A program made the position numbers and the translations under genes. The notes below the pieces were generated by a model. It saw only the letters and a program-made list of their open reading frames with translations. It did no database searches and was not told the DNA's origin. A stretch of 26,127 nt of DNA from Chara braunii (lineage: Eukaryota; Streptophyta; Charophyceae; Charales; Characeae), in NCBI GenBank assembly GCA_003427395.1, contig BFEA01000411.1, positions 183,488-209,614 on the forward strand. The letters are read 5' to 3'. The first letter of the stretch is position 1, and each line of letters opens with the position of its first letter. Positions 8,980-17,127 of this stretch are shown piece by piece.

Positions 8980-9806
8980 CAGCACCGCGCACATCTTATG
9001 ATCCGCCCCTGGTCACGGACTCAAGGTAAAAATCGCTGCCCAAACTAATCCATGATCCAAATCATCCAACATCAAAATCAGATCTATTCATGACCTGGAC
9101 TGATGTGGGGCGGCAATATTCCTTATACAAATAAACAGTCTTTATTGCGGCAAGATATGGCGGTATGTGTAAAAAAGACCTTCGTCCTCACACAGATTGT
9201 GAATGATGTTCTCATCTTCTTCTATGTATGAAGGACAAGGAGAGGGAATCATCCACCAATCTAATCATCTATCCGGAGCAGAGTTGAAATCTTCAGCCAT
9301 AATTATTGGAATCCCACTCGGAATTTGGGTCCTTGTCGTTTGAAATAAATTAGCCCTCACATGAATCTTATTAGGGCCATAAATGTTAACTACACAATGT
9401 ACACATATAATTTTCAGTTATAATTTAACCAACGAAGAAACTCATCTTCCCTGCTCCTTATCCACCGCCCAATGTACTAACTCAGCCCTTGAATCAGGAG
9501 GGACCCATATGGCTACCCCTCCTGACCACTTCTCGGTGATGGAGAGTATATTTTTTGAAAAGGCCATACAATATTATGTGTATGCATATGAGATGGGGAA
9601 GAAGTGAGATGAGTTTACTGGATATAAATTAGGTTTGGCCATGAATGACCTTCGACTCCTTTCAATTGTTTCATTACAGCTTTCCTTTTTTCGAAGTCTG
9701 CAATAGCTAAAGCATTTACATTAAGCGATTTGAGGTCTTGGTCTGTTGTACTAGTCGCACGACTACATGAAGGATTTTTCTCATAGAATGCATGTAGTGC
9801 TTCCAT
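8980..9806 (-). pseudogene. LINE-alpha APE-type endonuclease domain
   Basis: The minus strand encodes LKSLNVNALAI at the domain start (about 9737-9705), FEKRKAVMKQL, and LIYIQ-stop-THLT, where the catalytic Glu codon is replaced by TAA (9615-9617). It continues with VVNIYGPN, IIMAEDFNSAPD (GDFN box with Gly to Glu, about 9301-9276), SR-stop-IDLILM (TGA 9088-9090) and ADHKM (SDH box, about 9005-8991). The box order matches L1 endonucleases that nick DNA for target-primed reverse transcription. It lies directly upstream of the RT linker, as in L1 ORF2. It is inactive on several counts. Confidence 0.8.
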
Positions 9807-9956
9807 TACAATAAATCAACTTGTCATCTTACCCCTCCCTCAATCGCCTAAAGTCGGATCCAATTACCACTATCTAGGTCAAAATTCGACTGGAGGATAT
9901 AAAAATGTCACCACGTCTAACACAGAACAGACTGCGTTAACTTTGATCTTGAGATT

Positions 9957-10216
9957 CTATAAATCGAGCAAGGTTGCATGAGAGTACCAGTTGAGGTCTG
10001 CCTCCTTGTGTTCTCCAAAACGAACAAAGGTATCCCTCTTCGTCATTTGTGCTTTCTCTCCAATTTCGGTAAGAGGTGCTTGACGATCAGGATCATAGTG
10101 TTTCGCTAGGAAATCATGCAAATCCCTCTTGAAAACCTTATCCCCAACACTGTGATACTCCACGTATGTAGACCAACCCCTCAGGGTAACACCCCTATAT
10201 TGATCCTAACCCACTG
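9957..10216 (-). pseudogene. unidentified coding fragment between LINE-alpha ORF1-like and EN regions
   Basis: One minus-strand frame reads through RGWSTYVEYHSVGDKVFKRD, LHDFLAKHYDPDRQAPLTEI and KRDTFVRFGEHKEADLNWYS, with a TAG (where Trp would fit) just upstream. The composition looks protein-coding. Its position between a Q-rich segment and the endonuclease suggests the C-terminal part of ORF1. I do not recognise a family. Confidence 0.45.
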
Positions 10217-10310
10217 GTGAGAGTCCTATCTCCCACCTGCCCCCCTTCTTTCTCACTGGAATAATCAAGTTACCTTTCTGAACTTGAGATCTTTGCCCTT
10301 GCCCTTTTTC

Positions 10311-10950
10311 CTATACCTCTCTCAATTTCTGTCTTTTACCGGTTTCTTGAGGTGTTGGTGATGGGAAGAAGACTCGTCCTTTTCGAGCAGATAGTCGCTG
10401 AGGGAGTAGGGGTTGTGTGTGCTGAGGATGTTGAAGCTGCTGATATGGAACTTGGTTCGACTGATATAACAACGGCTGCGTCAGCAGCATTTGGGAGGAG
10501 TCATGCAGCTGCGGTTGTTTCAACCGCGTATCCACTTGAAAATTGGAACCATTCTTCCGAGGACTTAGCAAACAAATATCCAGATCTTGCTGTCCATCTG
10601 CCCCCTGCTGCATCTGCCCCTGCCCCTTCCCTATCAACATCATGAGCTGGCCTGTAGCCGTAATGTCATTTTCCGACACTTCATTTTTTCGTTATTTTCA
10701 ATTTCATCAAATGAACCAACCAGTCCTGGCAGTTAAGCCTGTTAATCAGGCTGAAGTGGTACTTGTTGATGCAAAACCAACATTTCCTTTATTTCTTTTT
10801 TGCTATTCCCATCTTCATTATTATTATTATTATTATCAATTGGAAAACTACCATGTCGTTAAAATGGACATTTTCTCTTTTTTGAACGAAATTGAAACTG
10901 AGTTTTTTCAACTTTTTTGGCTGAAAACTTGTCTAAATTTTGCTGCTCCT
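10311..10950 (-). pseudogene. LINE-alpha ORF1-like (Gag-like) region
   Basis: Upstream of the endonuclease on the minus strand lies a low-complexity Gln-rich stretch (10679-10311: QGQMQQGADGQQDL and QPQLHDSSQMLLTQPLL). Before it (about 10790-10690) is KCWFCINKYHFSL-INRLNC, a zinc-knuckle-like Cys-X2-Cys-X4-His with the last Cys displaced to X8. Further upstream there is basic sequence (KKVEK, RSKKREN). Plant L1 ORF1 proteins often carry a CCHC knuckle, so an ORF1 role fits. The frame is broken several times. It could instead be a captured unrelated exon. Confidence 0.45.
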
Positions 10951-10952
10951 TA

Positions 10953-10979
10953 GGTCCGGCGGTCTTAAAACGCCGGACC
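10953..10979. repeat. 9-bp perfect palindrome
   Basis: GGTCCGGCG (10953-10961) pairs with CGCCGGACC (10971-10979) across a 9-nt loop. It lies near the presumed 5' limit of LINE-alpha and is immediately followed by a tandem duplication. Confidence 0.6.
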
Positions 10980-10984
10980 CCTTG

Positions 10985-11032
10985 GATGTATCAGGACTAA
11001 GCTTGAGACCAGATGTATCAGGACTAAGCTTG
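10985..11032 (+). repeat. two-copy 27-bp-period direct repeat
   Basis: GATGTATCAGGACTAAGCTT plus one G occurs at 10985-11005 and again at 11012-11032 without change, separated by AGACCA. Confidence 0.85.
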
Positions 11033-11740
11033 GAAGAAAAGAAGGGTTGGAAGCACAACACCAGCGGAGGAGTGTAGTCGAACCCCCTCTTTTCAATCTA
11101 CCTGGTTGAATCATCCACCTTCCCACTACAATCAATACACCCTGGAGACTACCCTGGTTGCAGTTGCCCCTGAAACCAATATTCAATAATGAGGCACAAG
11201 CAATCCAACTGCCTGAAAAATACGATTCCTCGTGTAAGGAAAATTATTATTATTATTATTATTTTGAGTAAATTATTTTCCCCATTTACTACCCGGGTAA
11301 CAGTTGCCCCTGATGCCAGTTAGTGAAGATGAGTAATAATTATCTTTGAAATTATTAATTTCTAATGATTACTCATCAAAAAGTGAAGATAACATGACAC
11401 TGGCTGGGGAGAAACAAGGATACAAAGGTCGGGATAGGGATGAATGGGCTAGGGAGAACTGGAAAGGTTCGAAGCACTTCACTACTGGGAGCGGGTTGCC
11501 TCACACACGCTGTCCTCCCGTTATGAAGAATGCCTCCCGCGAGACCGCTCCGCCAGCTACCCATTGTAGACTTTGCTCCAATCTTCATCTCCCCTCAACA
11601 TTTTCCTTACTCTTATCCCCCATGTCCCTACTTTGTACACCTGTCACTCCCCCTTCCTGCCACTCTGCCTATGCTATCGACAACCTACTTTTCCTTAGAA
11701 AAATGGACCTTCGACTGCTGTTCTTCCGACTATACAAAGG
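11033..11740. other. no recognisable gene; simple repeats
   Basis: It contains an ATT microsatellite at about 11242-11263 (another lies at 10817-10836). Two diverged copies of a word containing CAGTTGCCCCTGA occur at about 11141-11200 and 11287-11335. Open frames here do not resemble any family I know and overlap in several frames, so I do not call a gene. Confidence 0.4.
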
Positions 11741-12240
11741 TATGCCACGTCAGCATGGCACTTCAATCATCGAAAGAGGTGGACTCCATGTGCCAACTCC
11801 ACGTCAGCGAAATTCGTAGATCAGCGCTCCAGCCGTTCTCCCCTCACGCACCCACCTTCGGCTGCCCAGTCTTCCCCTCCACGATACAACAACGATGGTG
11901 GACAGTCACACCCTGTGCCCTGCAAGGCTATTGTAGCAACGGGAGAGGCATGCCACGTCAGCATGCCACTTCAATCCTCGAAAGAGGTGGACTCCATGTG
12001 CCAACTCCACATCAGCAAAAGTCGTCGACCAGCTCTCCAACCGTTCTCCCTCCACGCACCCACCTCCGGCTGCCCAGTCTTTCCCACCCTGATTCCACAT
12101 CGATTGGTGGGCCGTTCCTCCCTCTGCCCTGCAAGGCTATCGCAGCAACCGGACACACATGGCTACAACTGTCGTCCTTCATACAAAAACCAGGCATGCC
12201 ACGTTAGCATGCCACATCAACAATCCAAAGAAGTGAACAT
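11741..12240 (+). repeat. tandem array, two full units and a partial third, with ACGT-core motifs
   Basis: Units begin at about 11741, 11949 and 12195 with YATGCCACGTYAGCATG. The first two (208 and 246 bp) share a long series of words in order, such as AAAGAGGTGGACTCCATGTG, CCAACTCCAC, CCGTTCTCCC, GGCTGCCCAGTC and CCCTGCAAGGCTAT. The third keeps only the first 45 bp or so. CCACGTCAGC occurs at 11745, about 11792 and 11953; it holds an ACGT core like those bound by plant bZIP factors. Whether this is a repeat family or an old promoter array cannot be told from sequence alone. Confidence 0.7.
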
Positions 12241-12267
12241 CACTTATAATCACGTCGTCAACTAAAC

Positions 12268-12730
12268 CCTCCCTCCCTCCTTTTTTGCAAACAGTAGACT
12301 CCAATACGCCAACTGGCTCAGTTCTTGATGAAATGCCATCAAGAGTGGAAAAAGCACAACATCTGATGTACTCTTTGCCTTAATCTGATATATAGTGCTT
12401 ATGATGATCGTAGCAATTTTCTGCTCGGTAGATCCAAAGGTTTCAAACCTCTTAGTTGTCTTAAACCACCAGTACCTGGCCCAGCTATCGGCCGCGGCGC
12501 TTCCCGTATACGCGCCGCGCCATTTGGGCTTCGGCCTGCCGGACCGCATTGGCTGGAGGCCGCAGGCAAAACGAAAAAGAAAATTGCGACGGCGGCTCGG
12601 CAGGACTTGGTGCGCAGCGTGCCGGGAGGCTCGGATTCCATAGCTGAGCGAGGTACTGGTGGTTTAAACTTGGGTTCTTCCTCATTTCAAATTTTATCAC
12701 CATTTTTGAACCTGTGGACCGAAACAATGT
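12268..12730 (-). pseudogene. unidentified coding fragment split by a TTAA element
   Basis: With the TTAA element (12465-12663) removed, a minus-strand frame runs NEEEPKF-KTTKRFETFGSTEQ and on through KIATIIISTIYQIKAKSTSD, VVLFPLLMAFHQELSQ and LAYWSLLFAKKEGGRV to a TAG near 12263. The restored codons across the junction are AAG TTT AAG. A TGA just upstream sits where Trp would fit (FKNGDKI-stop-NEEEP). I do not recognise the protein. It may be another LINE ORF1 remnant or an exon of a lost host gene. Confidence 0.4.
12461..12667 (+). mobile_element. TTAA-flanked inverted-repeat element, best-preserved copy
   Basis: The body is 12465-12663 (199 bp), flanked by TTAA (12461-12464 and 12664-12667). 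The terminal repeat is ACCACCAGTACC, perfect for 12 bp on both sides. It extends imperfectly over about 28 bp to AGCTAT on both arms. The inside is GC-rich (GGCCGCGGCGC and CGCCGCGCC words), unlike the surroundings. It is related to 3712-3869, with which it shares the terminus through AGCTATCG. No ORF is credible as a transposase. Confidence 0.8.
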
Positions 12731-12793
12731 CTGATTATCTTTGTTTCTAAAAATTCAACGACATTGTTGCTGCCATCAGCCAAAGTTGAGTAA

Positions 12794-13011
12794 GGGCCTC
12801 AATATTCTTTTTTTTTTTTTTTTTTTGGGGGGGGGGGTGGTGAACAGTCGGGGGTGGTGTTAGCGGTGCTGATAAGAGCAGGCACCACTACCTAACACTC
12901 CCAGGGAGGGTCCATCTATTAGTGGGGAGCAACACCTGCTGGAAAACAGGTCCACCGTCCCTGAACATTGTAGTTGTCTGTTTGTACAGGCTCATGGGCC
13001 TCAATATTCTT
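12794..13011 (-). mobile_element. solo LINE 3' tail (or SINE sharing that tail) with 16-bp target duplication
   Basis: GGGCCTCAATATTCTT occurs at 12794-12809 and 12996-13011 and flanks a 186-bp minus-strand insert. The insert ends in an A-run (T-run to 12826 on plus), preceded by a C-run (G11 on plus). Its core (12962-12902) is the two-hairpin tail found after LINE-alpha, LINE-beta and LINE-gamma. TGCCTGCTCTTATCAGCACC follows, also found at 20432. The perfect duplication, A-tail and short body fit a severely 5'-truncated LINE copy or a SINE using a LINE tail. Confidence 0.75.
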
Positions 13012-13110
13012 CTCTTACCGGTCGGGTTTGTTCGTGGGGTGTTCCGCACCTCTTTGCCATGAGCATTAGTAATTATTTTTTTTTGGGGGGGGGGGGGCGT
13101 AACTTCAGTA

Positions 13111-13275
13111 GAGTCACAAAAAGGAGTTATAATTGCAATATGAGGCAAGATACAGTTTGCAATTGCACTTCGGCCACCCTACCTGGCCAGAAAGTTGGAT
13201 GGTATACACGGCCCAAACTGCAGTTCGAAACTGAATCTTGGCCTACAGTGCAATTATAACTCATTTTTGTGACTC
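13111..13275. mobile_element. inverted-repeat element (MITE-like)
   Basis: GAGTCACAAAAAGGAGTTAT plus AATTGCA on the left (13111-13137) matches the reverse complement of TGCAATTATAACTCATTTTTGTGACTC on the right (13249-13275) with one mismatch. The arms are about 27 bp and the whole is 165 bp. No target duplication is obvious. There are no coding frames of note. Confidence 0.7.
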
Positions 13276-13391
13276 CCATGTAGTTTCCCTTTTTTTTTTA
13301 ATTAAAAGTTCCAAACTTTGAAAAAATATATATTTTTTGTTTTGTTTTAAGGGTCTCAGAAGGTCTTGACATGATGATCCGCGAGCATTAT

Positions 13392-13479
13392 GGGCCTTGC
13401 CACACCGCTGTCGAAACGAGAAGAGAATGAGTGCATTCGTTCTTTTCTCATTCATTTCGACAGTGGTGTGGCGAGGCCC
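13392..13479. repeat. foldback element with GGGCCTYGCC arms
   Basis: The left arm starts GGGCCTTGCCACACCGCTGT and the right arm is its near-perfect reverse complement for about 28 bp. AGAAGAGAATGA/TCTTTTCTCATT adds weaker pairing toward a short centre. The ends carry a version of a motif found in both orientations at many places in the window. It lies against the T-run tail of the retroposon at 13482-13617. Confidence 0.7.
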
Positions 13480-13481
13480 CC

Positions 13482-13617
13482 TTTTTTTTTTTATAAGCCC
13501 GGGGTGTTGTAGAGGCCAAGGACCAGATCCGCGATGATTGCTGGTAGCGGCAGCCAATGGTTGTCCTGATAGCATAGGCCACCTACCCTACCCATCCCCA
13601 CGTTAATACTCCCAGTG
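13482..13617 (-). mobile_element. short polyA-tailed retroposon, copy 1 (minus strand)
   Basis: Read on minus it begins TGGGAGTATTAACGTGGGGA (near 13617), passes ACCATTGGCTGCC and GGTCCTTGGCCTCTACAACA, and ends GGGCTTAT-A11 (plus T-run 13482-13492). The same words in the same order, with a longer tail, are at 14461-14615. This copy has about 20 extra bases in the middle. The body is only about 115 bp. SINE or a truncated LINE end are both possible. Confidence 0.6.
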
Positions 13618-14240
13618 CACCCCCTGTCCCTACTATCCTACCTCAGTGTGACCAGCACTCAAGACCATCACCCTACAAGTATTGAGGGCAACTTGGACCA
13701 GACAGCAGTGACAAGCACCAGGGCTGGGCCAACCTCCCAGCCCTAACGGAAGCGGAAGCGGACGAACCCTGTCGTACGCGAACTTCGGATGCCAGGCTCA
13801 TGCAATCTTCTACAGGCCCAATTCAGAGAGTCTACCCAGCAGGATTACCTAAGCAAGGCAGGCCAGAGCCCATGGACACATCCTACCGTCCTTCCCCTAG
13901 CTTACCCAAGGCTAGGCGGAACTCAGACTAGACGGAGCGACTTATATCCCTACCCTACCCTAGAGCTAAGCAATGCATGCGTAGACCCCGTCATATACCT
14001 GATAGACCCCCCCAGCCCAGTATCGTAGTTGTGTGTATATGTGTGTGGCCAGAGGCTATGTATGTTTGTATGGGCCCATAGGGCCATGTTTTTGCGTCTG
14101 CCCGAAGGCGATGTGTGCTTTGTGTAACGGTATAGCGAGATATGTGTGCCTGAAGGCCAGATATGTGCAGTACTATGTAGAGGGAACTATGTGTTCGTTT
14201 GAAGAGATGACAGGCCAAGTTGGACAAGAAACACCCCCAA
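13618..14240. other. no recognisable gene; low-complexity GT-rich stretch
   Basis: The first part has an open plus-strand frame (about 13780-14028) with no recognisable domain. It could be an ORF1 remnant of LINE-gamma, but nothing confirms that. From 14030 to 14200 there are loose repeats of TATGTGTG and GCCYGAAGGC words, such as GCCCGAAGGCGATGTGTGC and GCCTGAAGGCCAGATATGTG. Confidence 0.4.
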
Positions 14241-14243
14241 AGT

Positions 14244-14318
14244 CCCAAGCCTGACTTGAACCCGTGATCTATGACATGTGACCTGAAGACTCTACCATTT
14301 GAGCGACAATCGCAAATG
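14244..14318 (-). pseudogene. tRNA-derived sequence with pol III A and B boxes
   Basis: The minus strand has TCGCTCAAATGGTAGAG (14306-14290), an excellent tRNA D-arm/A box. About 30 nt later comes AGATCACGGGTTCAAGTCA (14270-14252), a T-arm/B box with one departure from consensus. The anticodon stem and the acceptor ends do not pair, so it is not a functional tRNA. It is a tRNA pseudogene or the head of a tRNA-derived SINE. Confidence 0.55.
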
Positions 14319-14459
14319 TCCCCTGTGTGTGATATGCCAGACTAGGGAGATCAACAGAACACCAATGAGCAACAGCCACAAGCAACCCACGTAGTATAAA
14401 GACCCGACATGCAATGAGCTCGTGTGTCCTGCACTCTGGCGTCGCAGGTCAACCTCTGT

Positions 14460-14460
<1 letters not shown>

Positions 14461-14521
<61 letters not shown>

Positions 14522-14615
14522 CCCAAGGTGTTGTAGAGGCCAAGGACCGGTAGCCAATGGTTGTTCTGACAGGACAGGCCACCTACCCTACCCATCCCCA
14601 CGGTAATACTCCCAT
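14461..14615 (-). mobile_element. short polyA-tailed retroposon, copy 2, with A58 tail
   Basis: Second copy of the element at 13482-13617. On the minus strand the body runs from TGGGAGTATTACCGTGGGGA (near 14615) to CTACAACACCTTGGGCTT and then 58 uninterrupted A (T-run 14461-14518 on plus). So long a pure tail suggests recent insertion or slippage expansion. It ends less than 110 bp upstream of the LINE-gamma endonuclease start, on the opposite strand. Confidence 0.65.
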
Positions 14616-14723
14616 CCCAGATGGCACCCACAACATGCGGAAGCGCAAGACCCCCCAGCCTGTCCTAGCCCCCCGCGCCCGGCCCCACCGGTGAGACACC
14701 CACCACAGTGGGCTAAGAAGGTG

Positions 14724-15587
14724 ATGGAGGCTGATCTGGACATTAGGTCAATTAACGTCAATGGACTTGCCCAACCCAATGAACAGAAAAGGAAAGCAAT
14801 TTGGGACCAAATCACTCAGGACACGAGAGGGAGGTTTCCAGACGCGATAGCAGTACAAAAGACTTACCTAACAGACTCCCCAACACATCGGGCAAGAGCC
14901 GTACATATCTGGCCATACACAACATACGCATCTCCGGCACGAGCCACCGCGTCCACAGGAGTGACCATTTGGGTTCACCCCACGTCCAGACTAACACCGG
15001 AATATGCAGAATGGGACAGAATAGAAGGGAGGTGGATCTACCTCAAGGCCTCACTAGGCACGAAAACATTTTGTCTAGTAAGTATCTATACTCCCAACGA
15101 CCCGGCCCGAAGAGTGGCCTTTTTTGCCTCACTTCACCCCGTGATAATGATGGGTGACTTCAACACAACACTTGACCCATTCATGGATAGAAGGTCAACT
15201 TCACAAAACCAACAACAATGCCAAAGGCAGAACTGCCCGGATGTGGCAGTTCTGGGACACCTTATGGCCGAACTTGATCTCATAGACTCATACAGACAGT
15301 TGCACCGAACCAAAAAAGCCTACATGTGTATCAGATCCAGGGGTGATATAGGAATAACAAACTCTCGAATAGATCTCAGACTCATATTAGATGAACTGAC
15401 TGAACTTCTCACAGTGGCGGATATCTATATTGTTTCGCCCTGCAAGTCCTATGACCATAGGATGACGGTCATGGGGCTTTCCTTCCACGCTCATATTGCC
15501 AAAGGACCTGGGTTCTTCAAATTCAATACCTCTTTTCTCACACACTCATCTTTTCAAAACCTGGTAAAAATTTTTTGGGCATACTAG
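14724..15587 (+). pseudogene. LINE-gamma APE-type endonuclease domain
   Basis: The ATG at 14724 is the first Met before the domain, giving MEADLDIRSINVNGLAQPNE. The boxes in order are SINVNGL (residues 9-15), VQKTYLT (about 45-51) where the usual catalytic Glu is Lys (AAG 14859-14861), IYTPN, VIMMGDFNTTLD (intact GDFN), NSRIDLRLI (intact SRID) and SYDHRMTV (YDH in place of SDH). So most of the fold is intact while the metal-binding Glu is lost by a single G-to-A change. The frame stops at TAG (15585-15587) and resumes in the same frame. Confidence 0.85.
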
Positions 15588-16227
15588 ACAGTCTTAAAAC
15601 CAGAAGAGGGCAGCTTGGTCCAGTGGTTCAATGATGGAATAACACAGCTCGGGGAAAGAGTGAAAAAATACTCAATTAAGAACGCAAGGGAGAGAAAGGA
15701 AGCCTTGGACCGCCTAATGAACGAACTCGAAGAATGGGATAACCAGATAATGGATAATCCGTTGGATATGGAAACATTTAATACCCTTCAAAGAGTGTGT
15801 TTCCAACTGCAGGAGTACCTGGATGCCCAGGCCCAGAAATGGCAAATTCAAGCACGAATTTCAAAGGATGCGGCCGATGGCATGATGACTGCGACCTTCT
15901 TCAAAAGGGTCAAAGCTAAAGGAAGACAAAATATGGTTGCCTCCCTCAAACACCCGTTCGATAACTCCCTGCCGCCGGCCAAGAACACCTACAACATCGC
16001 CGAATATGCCTCATCATATTACCAAAGGCTCTTCACATCAGAAGTTAACCAACACTCTCCCCTCATCTTGCAGACGGTCAGGGATTCTCTGATAAATGCC
16101 CTTCCATCTATGTTTTCCACAAAACAAAAGAAGGACATGGATGTACCCATCCTCAAAGATTAAATGTTGCAAGCCCTCCAAGATATGGATGATGAGAAGA
16201 CCCCGGGGTGGACTCCTTCCCCAAGGA
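15588..16227 (+). pseudogene. LINE-gamma linker between EN and RT
   Basis: The same frame as the endonuclease runs from TVLKPEEGSLVQWFNDGITQ to LPSMFSTKQKKDMDVPILKD, then TAA (16162-16164 region) and MLQALQDMDDEKTPGW. Two small frameshifts near 16205 and 16228 lead into KEF and WIHFWDTIQDDF. It contains Lys/Glu-rich helical sequence (KKYSIKNARERKEALDRLMN) typical of the region before the RT. The same linker is recognisable in LINE-alpha. Confidence 0.75.
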
Positions 16228-17127
16228 ATTTGGATCCACTTTTGGGACACAATCCAAGACGACTTTTGTCACTATGTGAATGCGGTTTATAAGGAGGAAA
16301 CCTTTGGTGGAATGATAGGACAAGGGGTTACAACACTCATATACAAAAAAGGGGATAAGGATGAAATACGAAACTACCGACCAATAACTTTTCTCCCTGT
16401 CCCCTACAAAATAGTGGCTAAGGTCTGGGCTAATAGACTCCTGCCTCACTTATCTAACACCATTCACCCTGACCAGTCTGGGTTCATGCCATATAGGAGT
16501 ATTCAGGATAATATATTGCTGGTCAACGAGACCATAAGGTATGCAAAACAAAGACGAGTCGACGCGGCGATACTTTTTATCGACTTTGAAAAAGCGTATG
16601 ATCACGTCGACTGAGACTTTCTGGAGATGTGCCTGCAAAAGATGAACTTTGGCCCTAGATTCCAAAGTTGGGTGAATATATTCCACAGAACGGTGACCAC
16701 TAACATAATGATGAATGGACACCTAGCTCCCCCGATTAAACTCCAGAGATCTATCAGACATGAAGACCTTATCGCCCCAATGTTTTTTATCCTTATCATG
16801 GAAGCATTGGCGGCCATGATCCGGGCAAACCCGAACATACAGAGAATAGAGGTCCATGAGCTGTCACCCCACCTTATTCTAATCACATTCATTTTCGTCG
16901 ATGACCTCACAGTCCTATTCAAAGCCGATTCGGCATCCTTTCAGACACTAGTACACACAATTCGCCTCTTTGAGGTGGCAGCTGATATGAAAGTCAACTG
17001 GGAGACAAAAACAGAAGGATGGTGGCTTGGCAGCGAGAACAATCCTCCACCAGAATCCCTGAGAGTTGACTGGAAGCCTAAGGAAGTTGCCATTACAGTC
17101 TTGGGTGTCAACCTTACTGCCAATGGC
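16228..17127 (+). pseudogene. LINE-gamma reverse transcriptase domain
   Basis: The blocks are TTLIYKKGDKDEIRNYRPIT (block 1, about 16333-16392), HPDQSGFMPYRSIQDNILLV, ILFIDFEKAYDHVD, then TGA at 16612-16614 where Trp is expected. After that come FLEMCLQKMNFGPRFQSW, LQRSIRHEDLIAPMFFIL (the usual RQGDP box changed to RHEDL), IFVDDLTVLF with the catalytic FVDD (16894-16905), and ADMKVNWETKTEGWWL. Both catalytic Asp are retained. The TGA falls at the same residue as the TGA in LINE-alpha and LINE-beta. Confidence 0.88.

Larger units (their letters stand above)
1159..10960 (-). mobile_element. LINE-alpha: L1-like non-LTR retrotransposon, split by nested insertions
   Basis: On the minus strand the parts occur in L1 order: ORF1-like region (10950-9957), APE endonuclease (9806-8980), linker and RT fingers (8980-7873), RT core (4230-3870), RT palm end and thumb to zf-RVT (3711-1589), 3' UTR with a conserved hairpin pair (1421-1363), and an A-rich end near 1195-1159. 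A plus-strand LINE with its own passenger (4239-7861) and a TTAA element (3716-3865) interrupt it. Reading before and after each insertion continues the same domain. Many stops and frameshifts show it is a fossil. The 5' limit is uncertain. Confidence 0.8.

Noticed and set aside
11530-12207. 225-codon plus-strand open frame
   Set aside because: It spans the tandem array; the same words are read in two different frames in successive units (KEVDSMCQLH and ERGGLHVPTPHQ), which a real protein would not show.
12465-12663. Tourist or Stowaway assignment for the TTAA element
   Set aside because: Those leave TWA or TA duplications. Here the frame of the LINE-alpha copy is restored only if four bases, TTAA, are counted once.
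14351-14631. Poly-Lys and poly-Phe open frames
   Set aside because: Products of translating the A58/T58 homopolymer.
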